Source: Roseiarcus sp050013915
GTDB taxonomy: Bacteria; Pseudomonadota; Alphaproteobacteria; Rhizobiales; Beijerinckiaceae
DNA: 18,338 nt
Assembly (NCBI GenBank): GCA_050013915.1
Contig: JBEKEI010000096.1
Location: 1 to 18,338, forward strand
Direction of reading: 5' to 3'
Each line of letters begins with the position of its first letter. Position 1 is the stretch's first letter. The position numbers were made by a program, and so were the translations under genes. Positions 8,242 to 14,626 of this stretch are shown here, one piece after another. The notes under the pieces were generated by a model. It was not told the DNA's origin. It made no database searches and was given only the letters and a program-made list of their open reading frames with translations.

Positions 8242-8329
8242 GGGTGGAGGCGCCGGGTACCGCCCCCGGGTCCGAAAGACTTATTTCGATGTCGATTTAT
8301 CGCCATAGCCGTCTTGCGACGGCAAACCC

Positions 8330-8358
8330 AACATAGGCGCTATGCCCGCCGTTGGAAA
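8330..8358 (-). promoter_or_regulatory. candidate ssrA promoter
   Basis: On the minus strand TTTCCA (8358-8353) is followed after exactly 17 bases by TATGTT (8335-8330), four of six matches to each standard hexamer. A start about seven bases later falls near 8323, the first base of the acceptor-piece hairpin. Agreement with the RNA 5' end supports it, but it is not proven. Confidence 0.4.
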
Positions 8359-8392
8359 GGGCAGAATCCGGAGAGCCGGTCGGTTTGGCTAC

Positions 8393-9985
8393 TCAACTCA
8401 TGCCGGCCTTGACAAGTTTGTAGACAATCGCGTCCACCAGCGCCTGGAACGAGGCGTCGATGATGTTGCCGGACACCCCGACGGTCGACCAGCGCGCGCC
8501 CGTGGCGTCGCCGAATTCGATCAGCACACGCGTCACTGCGTCAGTGCCGCCCTGGAAGACCCGGACGCGGTAGTCGAGCAGTTCGAGGTCCTCGATGTGA
8601 CGCTGATAGACTCCCAGATCCTTGCGCAGGGCGAGATCGAGCGCGTTGACCGGCCCGTTGCCCTCGGCGGCCGAAATCAGCATTTCGTCCCGGATCCGGA
8701 GCTTGACGACAGCCTGGGACGCGGAGACGAGGGCGCCGATCGCGTTGTATTTGCGCTCGACATTGACGCTGAAACCCTCGACTTCGAAGAAAATCGGAAC
8801 TTCGCCGAGCCGGCGCCGCGCCAGGAGTTCGAACGACGCGTCGGCGCCTTCGTAGGCGTAGCCTTCCGCCTCGCGGGCCTTCACCTCGTCGAGCAGGAAC
8901 GACAGTCTGGGATCGTCGGAGCGCACCGCGACGCCGAGCCGCCCGAGTTCGGCCACCAGATTGGACTTGCCGGCCTGGTCCGAGACGAGCACGGCGCGCG
9001 CGTTGCCGACGCTCTCGGGCGGAATGTGTTCGTAGGTGCGCGAGTCCTTCGCGAGCGCCGAAGCATGGATGCCCGCCTTGGTCGCGAAGGCCGAGGCGCC
9101 GACATAGGGCGCGTGGCGGTTGGGCGCGCGGTTCAGCAGTTCGTCGAACGTATGCGAGATCTTGCTGATTTCGGCGAGCGCGGCGCGGCTGACGCCGGTC
9201 TCGAACCTGTCGCCGAGTTCGCGCTTCAGCAGCAAGGTTGGGATCAGCGAAACCAGATTGGCGTTGCCGCAGCGCTCGCCGAGGCCGTTAAGCGCGCCTT
9301 GGATCTGCCGGGCTCCGGCGCGAACCGCAGCGAGCGAATTGGCGACCGCGTTCTCGGTGTCGTTATGGGCGTGGATGCCGAGATGGTCGCCGGGCAAGAC
9401 GCCGACGACTTCGCCGACGATACGCTCGACCTCGTCCGGCAGCGTGCCGCCGTTTGTGTCGCACAGGACGATCCAGCGCGCGCCCGCCCGATGCGCGGCG
9501 CGCGCGCAGGCGAGCGCGTAGGCGGGGTTGGCCTTGTAGCCGTCGAAGAAATGTTCGCAGTCGAGCATCGCCTCGCGGCCCGCCTCGCACGCCGCCGCGA
9601 CGCTCGCCACGATGCTGTCGAGGTTCTCTTCGAGCGTGCAACCGAGCGCGACATGGACGTGATAGTCCCAAGACTTGGCGACGAAGACGATCGCATCGGC
9701 GTCGGCGGCGAGCAGGGCCGCCACGCCCGGGTCGTTGGCGGCCGAACGCCCGGGACGCCGCGTCATGCCGAACGCTGCGAAGCGCGCGCGCATCGCCGGC
9801 TTCCGCTCAAAGAATTTCGTATCGACCGGATTGGCGCCGGGATAGCCGCCCTCGATGTAATCGACCCCGAGTCGATCGAGCAGGGTCGCGATCTGGCGCT
9901 TGTCCTCGAGCGAGAAATCGACGCCTGTCGTCTGAGCGCCGTCGCGCAGGGTCGTGTCGAAGAGATAGAGGCGTTCGCGCGTCAT
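8393..9985 (-). CDS. cimA: (R)-citramalate synthase
   Basis: This enzyme condenses pyruvate with acetyl-CoA to give (R)-citramalate, an entry to isoleucine made without threonine. At 530 residues it has the usual CimA length, longer than a plain HMG-CoA-lyase-like domain. The catalytic TIM barrel covers about residues 1-270, with DTTLRDGAQT at 10-19, the metal-binding HAHND at 205-209, and NGLGERCGNANL at 233-244. The C-terminal LeuA-type allosteric dimerisation domain is about 395-528, so feedback control by an amino acid (isoleucine in known enzymes) is likely. The ATG lies ten bases after the stop of the acetyltransferase gene, and the ribosome-binding site GAGGGA overlaps that stop. 2-isopropylmalate synthase is the nearest alternative, but the GAQTTGVDFS and EGGYPG segments fit CimA better. 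Confidence 0.93.
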   Translation of the reverse strand: MTRERLYLFDTTLRDGAQTTGVDFSLEDKRQIATLLDRLGVDYIEGGYPGANPVDTKFFERKPAMRARFAAFGMTRRPGRSAANDPGVAALLAADADAIVFVAKSWDYHVHVALGCTLEENLDSIVASVAAACEAGREAMLDCEHFFDGYKANPAYALACARAAHRAGARWIVLCDTNGGTLPDEVERIVGEVVGVLPGDHLGIHAHNDTENAVANSLAAVRAGARQIQGALNGLGERCGNANLVSLIPTLLLKRELGDRFETGVSRAALAEISKISHTFDELLNRAPNRHAPYVGASAFATKAGIHASALAKDSRTYEHIPPESVGNARAVLVSDQAGKSNLVAELGRLGVAVRSDDPRLSFLLDEVKAREAEGYAYEGADASFELLARRRLGEVPIFFEVEGFSVNVERKYNAIGALVSASQAVVKLRIRDEMLISAAEGNGPVNALDLALRKDLGVYQRHIEDLELLDYRVRVFQGGTDAVTRVLIEFGDATGARWSTVGVSGNIIDASFQALVDAIVYKLVKAGMS

Positions 9986-9995
9986 TTCGGGTCCC

Positions 9996-10502
9996 TCAAT
10001 GCCGCGTCGTCGGCGCCGCGGCGGGCTTGGGCAGCGCGAGCGTCATCGTGGTGTTGCCGAGCCATTGGTCGCCCTTGGCCACGAGGTTGCGGCGTTGCGC
10101 GACGAAGCCGCGACGCTGGAACAGCGGCTTGGCTGTGTCGCTGACCTCAGCGCTCAGGCGGTCGGCGCCGCGCGCGGCGGCGATCCGGGTCAGCGCGTCG
10201 ATCAGCGTGGTTCCGACGCCCCGGCGCGCGTGGGCGGGGTCGACGAACAGCATGTCGAGAACGTCGACGCCCTTCAGGCTGGCAAAGCCGACATTGGCGC
10301 CCTCGATCGTCGCGATCAGCGTCAGCGATTGCGCGAGTCCCTTGCCGAACGCGGCCGAATCGTCGGCGCGCGCGGCCCAGGCCTCGCATTGATTGGCGCT
10401 GTAGTCTTCGATCGCCAGCGCCCCGATGCTCGCGCGGAAGATCGCGGCGCAGCGCGCCGCATCGGCGGGAAGATAGGGTCGCAGCGCGGGCGCCGCGCTC
10501 AT
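9996..10502 (-). CDS. GNAT family N-acetyltransferase
   Basis: This is a 168-residue acyltransferase of the GNAT fold, probably cytoplasmic. The opening PALRPYLPADAARCAAIF is the usual GNAT first strand and helix. VDVLDMLFVDPAHARRGVGTTLI around residues 88-110 holds the acetyl-CoA pyrophosphate-binding R-x-x-G-x-G/A signature (RRGVGT). The region near PLFQRRGF is the conserved end of the fold. The start ATG at 10502 overlaps the cysS stop by four bases (ATGA), so translation is coupled. The frame is open upstream, but that is the antisense-like reading inside cysS. Position between cysS and cimA, seen in related genomes from memory, suggests co-regulation, but the substrate is unknown. A YafP-like enzyme is possible. 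Confidence 0.9.
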   Translation of the reverse strand: MSAAPALRPYLPADAARCAAIFRASIGALAIEDYSANQCEAWAARADDSAAFGKGLAQSLTLIATIEGANVGFASLKGVDVLDMLFVDPAHARRGVGTTLIDALTRIAAARGADRLSAEVSDTAKPLFQRRGFVAQRRNLVAKGDQWLGNTTMTLALPKPAAAPTTRH

Positions 10503-11944
10503 CGCCTGATCTCCCAGGTCGTCGCGCCGTCCTTGTTGTCCCTGATCGCAACGCCCATCGCGGCGAGCGCGTCGCGCAGGCGGTCGGATTCCGCCCAGTC
10601 CCTGCGCGCCCGCGCCGCAGTGCGCGCTTCGAGCAGCGCGGCGATCCGGTCGGACTCCTCGAAGTCCGGCGCTTCGGCGGCTGCTCCCGGCTCCGCGAGC
10701 AGGCCGAGCAAACCAGCGCTCGCCCTGAGCGCGGCCGACTCGCCCGATTGCGCCAGACGATGCAATTGGGTGATCGCTGCCGGCGTATTCATGTCGTCGT
10801 CGAGAGCGGTGAGCACGCATTCGGCGATCTCGGCTGCCGGATCGGGATTGCCGACGGATTCGCGCCATCGGTCGAGCGTCCTCTCCGCCTCCTCGAGCGC
10901 CTTGACCGTCCAGTCGATCGGCTGGCGATAGTGCGTGCGCAACATCGCGAGCCGCAGGACCTCGCCAGGCCATCTGCGGCCCCCGAACGCGCTCGTATGC
11001 AGGAGCTCGTGTATGGTGACGAAATTGCCGAGGCTCTTCGACATTTTCTCGCCTTCCACCTGCAAGAAGCCGTTGTGCATCCAGACATTGGCCATGCGCG
11101 GCGTGTCGAATGCGCAGCACGACTGCGCGATTTCGTTCTCGTGATGGGGAAACACGAGATCGACGCCGCCGCCGTGGATGTCGAAAACGTTCTTGCCCGG
11201 ATCGTCGCAGGAAAGGCCGCCGCCGAACGGCGTCAGCAGTTCGGCCGTCGCCATGGCGGAGCATTCGATGTGCCAGCCCGGCCGCCCGGGCGGCCCGATG
11301 CCGCACGGGCTCGGCCAGCCCGGTTCGTCCGGGCCGGACGGTTTCCACAACACGAAATCCATGGGATCGCGCTTGTAGGGCGCCACATCGACCCGCGCGC
11401 CCGCGATCATCTCGTCGAGCGAGCGGCGCGCGAGCGATCCGTAGCGCGGCGCGCCGGGCCGGCGGTCCATCGCGGCGGGCGAGAACAGAACGTGGTCCGC
11501 GGCGACATAGGCGACCGCGCGCGCGACCAGCCGCTCGATGATCGCGACCATTTCGCCGATATGGCCGGTCGCATGCGGCTCGGCGTTGGGCGGCAGGCAG
11601 CCGAGCGCGGCCACGTCTTCGTGGAACTGCCGCTCAGTCGCCTCGGTGACCCGGCCGATCGCCTCGTTGAGCGGCAGGCCGGGAAAGTCGCGCGCGGCGC
11701 GCGCGTTGATCTTGTCGTCGACGTCGGTGATGTTGCGGACGTAGCGGACGTGGCCGGCTCCATAGCGGTGGCGCAGCAGGCGAAACAGAACATCGAAGAC
11801 GATCGCGGGGCGCGCATTGCCGATATGGGCGAAATCATAGACCGTCGGGCCGCAGACATAGAGGCGCACGTTGTCTGCGTCGATCGGTTCGAAAACCGCC
11901 TTCGACCGGGTCGCCGTGCTGTAGAGTCTCAGAGGTCTCGACAT
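10499..11944 (-). CDS. cysS: cysteine--tRNA ligase
   Basis: This enzyme charges tRNA-Cys with cysteine using ATP. The 481 residues show the complete class I synthetase pattern: CGPTVYDFAHIGN at 31-43 with the HIGN ATP motif at 40-43, and NITDVDDKI at 71-79. Zinc ligands are inferred as C31, C228 (in WHIECSAM), H267 and E271 (in FPHHENEIAQ). The KMSKS loop is at 300-304. The C-terminal helical anticodon-binding region ends with WAESDRLRDALAAMGVAIRD. The ATG is preceded by a weak GGTGAAACG site. It is the first gene of a cysS-GNAT-cimA operon with overlapping or ten-base junctions. A stable hairpin in its upstream region (12024-12045) may lie in the leader. Confidence 0.97.
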   Translation of the reverse strand: MSRPLRLYSTATRSKAVFEPIDADNVRLYVCGPTVYDFAHIGNARPAIVFDVLFRLLRHRYGAGHVRYVRNITDVDDKINARAARDFPGLPLNEAIGRVTEATERQFHEDVAALGCLPPNAEPHATGHIGEMVAIIERLVARAVAYVAADHVLFSPAAMDRRPGAPRYGSLARRSLDEMIAGARVDVAPYKRDPMDFVLWKPSGPDEPGWPSPCGIGPPGRPGWHIECSAMATAELLTPFGGGLSCDDPGKNVFDIHGGGVDLVFPHHENEIAQSCCAFDTPRMANVWMHNGFLQVEGEKMSKSLGNFVTIHELLHTSAFGGRRWPGEVLRLAMLRTHYRQPIDWTVKALEEAERTLDRWRESVGNPDPAAEIAECVLTALDDDMNTPAAITQLHRLAQSGESAALRASAGLLGLLAEPGAAAEAPDFEESDRIAALLEARTAARARRDWAESDRLRDALAAMGVAIRDNKDGATTWEIRR

Positions 11945-12023
11945 TTCGTTTCACCAGCCGCGCGAGCGCGCATTCAGGCCGGCCGGATCGTCGCTTTCAT
12001 GACCATGGGTGAAAAGGACGCGC

Positions 12024-12045
12024 CAGCCAGCAGAGATGCTAGCTG
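12024..12045 (-). other. hairpin in the cysS upstream region
   Basis: On the minus strand CAGCTAGCA and TGCTGGCTG form a nine-pair stem (one G-U) with a TCTC loop, about 80 bases before the cysS start. The wobble pair forms only in the minus-strand RNA; the plus strand has a C-A mismatch there. Four U residues follow eight bases later. Function unknown; it could be a leader element or chance. Confidence 0.35.
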
Positions 12046-12153
12046 AAAATCGTAATGATCCGGCAATAGCTGGACATGCGCGTCATGACGCCTCGTTTCC
12101 CGCAGACGGATCGGGAAGTCAAGCGGCATCCGACGCATCTTTCTCCGGTCTCG

Positions 12154-12169
12154 TTAACCGCGCCTTCAC
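12154..12169 (+). promoter_or_regulatory. CtrA-like box upstream of the small secreted protein
   Basis: TTAA (12154-12157), seven bases, then TTCAC (12165-12169) matches the CtrA box TTAA-N7-TTAAC with a single mismatch. It lies 66 bases before the ATG at 12235. One such near-match can occur by chance, though TTAA is rare in DNA this rich in GC. Confidence 0.3.
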
Positions 12170-12234
12170 CATTCGGCCGCAATCTCGTCGCCGTCTCCGC
12201 CTCGTTTCAATCTCCGCCAATCCAGGGTTTCTGC

Positions 12235-12549
12235 ATGCGTCAAAGCCGAGCGCGGCCTGCAATCCTCCGCTATCTCCTCGCCGCGGCGCTCGGCCTCGGT
12301 CTCGTGGGGAGCGGACATGCCGCCGACCGCAGCGTCTTCGTCATCGCGGCCGGGGAGGGGTATGGCGTCGATGATTGCCTGGCCGAGGGCGGGGAATGCG
12401 GTCGGGCCGTCGCCGATGCGTGGTGCGAGGCCCACGGGCGCAGCGGCGCGATCTCGTTCGGGCCGGCCGTCGACGAAGTGACCGGCGCGATACCCCGGGC
12501 CGCCGACCACAGCGCAGCGAGCCCCTATGTGGTGAAATGCCGGGACTGA
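12235..12549 (+). CDS. small secreted protein with four cysteines, unknown function
   Basis: I do not recognise a named function. The 104-residue product has a clear signal peptide: basic MRQSRARPAILR, hydrophobic core YLLAAALGLGLVGSG, and probable cleavage after GHAA. The mature part is about 75 residues and contains cysteines at 48, 55, 64 and 102, an even number that would allow two disulfides in the periplasm. The central segment reads DDCLAEGGECGRAVADAWC, followed by EAHGRSGAISFGPA. I took ATG 12235 because it is followed directly by the signal peptide and has CAGGG seven bases upstream. The open frame extends upstream to 12076 without a signal sequence. It stands alone between the cysS operon (divergent) and creA (convergent). 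Similar conserved hypothetical proteins occur in Hyphomicrobiales as far as I recall. Confidence 0.75.
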   Translation: MRQSRARPAILRYLLAAALGLGLVGSGHAADRSVFVIAAGEGYGVDDCLAEGGECGRAVADAWCEAHGRSGAISFGPAVDEVTGAIPRAADHSAASPYVVKCRD

Positions 12550-12565
12550 GGCGCGCTGCACCGCG

Positions 12566-13093
12566 TCAGCGCAGGAAGTCGCCGCACTTCGGGATGTCGC
12601 CGCCCGCGGCGCCCCAGGGCTGGATCGGGACGCTCGAGGTCGAGTTCTTAGGCGAGCCGTCGACCAGCTTGTCGGTGTAGACCATATAGATCAGTATGTT
12701 ACGCTTGGCGTCGCAGCCGCGCACGATCTGCATCTTCTTGAACAGCAGCGAACGGCGCTCGCGGAACACCACATCGCCCTGCTCGAATTTGTCCTTGAAC
12801 CGGATCGGGCCGTACTGGCGGCAGGCGAGCGAAACGTCCGACGTCTCCTCGGCTACGCCGAAGGCGCCGGCGAGACCGCCCCGCTCCGGGACCGTATAAT
12901 GACAGGCGACGCCCTCGACGGCGGGATCATCGATGCCGTAGACCGCGAGCTTGTCGTTCGGCGTCAAAAGTTTGAAGGTCGTCGATTTCCGAAAGATCAG
13001 CGTGGGTTCGTCCGAATCGGCGTGCGCGGGCCACGCGGCGCATAGCATGGCCATGGCGAGGCCCAGACCCAGCAGGACAAAATCCAGCCTCAT
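12566..13093 (-). CDS. creA: CreA family periplasmic protein
   Basis: This is a 175-residue exported protein of the CreA family, which is conserved in proteobacteria but has no established biochemical role. A signal peptide is evident: MRLDFVLLGLGLAMAML then cleavage near PAHA at residues 22-25. The mature part has the family features: ACHYTVPERGGLAGAFGVAEE at about 63-83, SLACRQYGPI, the strand-rich FRERRSLLFKKMQIVR, and ILIYMVYTDKLVDGSPKNS. Mature cysteines at 64, 91, 127 and 170 may form disulfides. I chose ATG 13093 because the signal peptide starts there. A GTG at 13144 would add 17 residues of charged sequence ahead of it. It is convergent with the secreted four-cysteine protein (16 bases between stops) and divergent from purD. 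Confidence 0.92.
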   Translation of the reverse strand: MRLDFVLLGLGLAMAMLCAAWPAHADSDEPTLIFRKSTTFKLLTPNDKLAVYGIDDPAVEGVACHYTVPERGGLAGAFGVAEETSDVSLACRQYGPIRFKDKFEQGDVVFRERRSLLFKKMQIVRGCDAKRNILIYMVYTDKLVDGSPKNSTSSVPIQPWGAAGGDIPKCGDFLR

Positions 13094-13226
13094 CGTCGCG
13101 CTCCAGCATTCGCCGGCGCGCTCAACTTCACGTCCAGCCCTCACATCACTGGGTTCTACATAGGCGAATTCGGCGGCCGCGCAATGGCGCCGCGCACACG
13201 GTTGCCCCGATCGGCGCGCGTGGCTG

Positions 13227-13255
13227 TTGCTGGCGCGCCGCTGCTCCCCTAATAA
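13227..13255 (+). promoter_or_regulatory. possible purD promoter
   Basis: TTGCTG (13227-13232), a 17-base spacer and TAATAA (13250-13255) lie about 60 bases before the purD start in the creA-purD divergent region. The match to consensus is modest, but TAATAA is the most AT-rich spot in this region. Confidence 0.25.
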
Positions 13256-13316
13256 GCCTCAAGGCCGCGCGCGTCGAATGGAACCCCGCGCCCGGCCGTC
13301 GCCCAGTCGAGGCCGC

Positions 13317-14597
13317 ATGAATGTCCTGATCATCGGATCGGGCGGCAGGGAACATGCCCTGGCGCTCTCGATCGCACGCTCGCCCTTGCTGAGTCGACTG
13401 TTCATCGCGCCCGGCAATCCAGGCGCCGCGCTGGTCGCCGAAGCGGTCGCGATCGAGATCGCCGACCACGGCGCCGTCGTCGATTTCTGCCGGCTGTTCT
13501 CGATCGGTCTCGTCGTCGTCGGCCCGGAGGCGCCGCTGGTGGCGGGCCTCGCCGATGACCTCGCCGCGGCCGGCATCGCCTGTTTCGGCCCGAGCCGGGC
13601 GGCGGCCCGGCTCGAGGGATCCAAGGGGTTCGCCAAGGATTTCTGCCGCGATTTCGGCATCCCTACCGCAGCCTATCGCCGGTTCGATCGGGCCGAGGCG
13701 GCGCTGGCCTACGTGCGTGCGAAGGGCGCGCCGATCGTCGTCAAGGCCGACGGCCTGGCCTCGGGCAAGGGCGTCGTCGTCGCCGCCACCCGCGACGAGG
13801 CGGAAGCGGCGGTCGGAGCCATTTTCGGCGGCCGGTTCGGCGCCGCGGGGGCCGAGGTGGTCATCGAGGAAGTCCTCGAAGGCGAGGAGGTCTCGTTCTT
13901 CGCGCTCAGCGACGGAGAGCGCGCGGTCCCGTTCGGGGCCGCGCAGGACCACAAGCGGGTCGGCGAGGGCGACAGCGGCCCGAACACCGGCGGCATGGGC
14001 GCCTATTCGCCGGCGCCGGCGATGAATCCGGCGATGTGCGAGCGCGTAATGCGTGAAATCGTCGAGCCGACGGTCGCCGGGCTGCGCGCAAGCGGCGCTC
14101 CATACCGCGGCGTCCTGTTCGCGGGGCTGATGATCGGCGCCGACGGGCCCAGGCTGATAGAGTACAACGTGCGCTTCGGCGATCCCGAGGCCGAGGTCGT
14201 GCTGGCGCGTCTGGAGGACGACCTGCTGGCGCTGATGGTCGGCTGCATCCGGGGAAAACTGCCGGAAACGGCGCCCCGGTTTTCGAACGAGGCCGCCCTG
14301 ACCGTCGTGCTGGCGGCGCGCGGCTATCCCGGCGAAGTCGTCGGCGGTTCGCAGATCAGGGGCGTCGACAAGGCCGGGAGGCTGCCTGGGGTGACGATCC
14401 ATTACGCCGCCGCGCGCCGCGACGGCGCGCGGCTCGTGGCGGCGGGCGGGCGCGTGCTCGCCGTCACCGCGACCGGCGCGGGCATTGCAGAAGCGCAGGC
14501 GCGCGCCTATGCCGCGGTCGATGCGATCGATTGGCCGGAGGGCTTCTGCCGGCGCGACATCGGCTGGCGCGCCCTCGCACGCGAGGCGAAGGCTTAG
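13317..14597 (+). CDS. purD: phosphoribosylamine--glycine ligase (GAR synthetase)
   Basis: PurD joins glycine to 5-phosphoribosylamine using ATP, the second step of purine synthesis. The 426 residues match the family length. It opens with MNVLIIGSGGREHAL (1-15). It then shows VVVGPEAPLVAGLAD (67-80), the ATP-grasp loop KADGLASGKGVVV (143-155), the signature PNTGGMGAYSPAP (222-234), and the metal-binding IEYNVRFGDPEAE (281-293). ATG 13317 was chosen because it begins the conserved N-terminus, with CGAGG eight bases upstream. The frame is open to 13227, but that part is Arg-rich and not family-like. It is followed 29 bases later by a patatin gene on the same strand, so the two may share a transcript. 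Confidence 0.97.
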   Translation: MNVLIIGSGGREHALALSIARSPLLSRLFIAPGNPGAALVAEAVAIEIADHGAVVDFCRLFSIGLVVVGPEAPLVAGLADDLAAAGIACFGPSRAAARLEGSKGFAKDFCRDFGIPTAAYRRFDRAEAALAYVRAKGAPIVVKADGLASGKGVVVAATRDEAEAAVGAIFGGRFGAAGAEVVIEEVLEGEEVSFFALSDGERAVPFGAAQDHKRVGEGDSGPNTGGMGAYSPAPAMNPAMCERVMREIVEPTVAGLRASGAPYRGVLFAGLMIGADGPRLIEYNVRFGDPEAEVVLARLEDDLLALMVGCIRGKLPETAPRFSNEAALTVVLAARGYPGEVVGGSQIRGVDKAGRLPGVTIHYAAARRDGARLVAAGGRVLAVTATGAGIAEAQARAYAAVDAIDWPEGFCRRDIGWRALAREAKA

Positions 14598-14626
14598 CGG
14601 CCTGGACGGCCCGAGAAGGATCATGG

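Larger units (their letters stand above)
8000..8323 (-). ncRNA. ssrA: tmRNA (ssrA), permuted two-piece alphaproteobacterial type
   Basis: tmRNA rescues stalled ribosomes by acting first as tRNA-Ala and then as a short message. Reading the minus strand, the acceptor piece comes first (about 8323-8243). It has hairpin GCCGTC-GCAA-GACGGC (8323-8308), a CUUUCGGAC segment, a 5-bp T-stem CCGGG/CCCGG, then CGCCUCC-A. The coding piece begins at 8208 with GGGGGCG, which pairs along all seven positions with CGCCUCC of the acceptor piece (one G-U). It continues with the conserved UAGGUUCGACGAGGG and the tag frame (8123-8085), then GGGUUCGCACCUUUAGGCGG and a 3' hairpin. GAUGU (8184-8180) can pair with ACAUC (8292-8288) as part of helix P2. 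This order, with the 3' half before the 5' half, is the split tmRNA of alphaproteobacteria. End coordinates are approximate. Confidence 0.93.

Noticed and set aside
8001..8336. 111-codon plus-strand frame in the gap between sspB and cimA
   Set aside because: It covers the ssrA gene on the other strand and has no protein-like features.
8342..10144. 600-codon open frame on the plus strand opposite cimA
   Set aside because: It mirrors the codon pattern of cimA, which has full catalytic motifs. The shadow has no recognisable motif and a biased composition.
10748..12046. 432-codon plus-strand frame opposite cysS
   Set aside because: It is antisense to a complete cysteinyl-tRNA synthetase with intact HIGN and KMSKS motifs.
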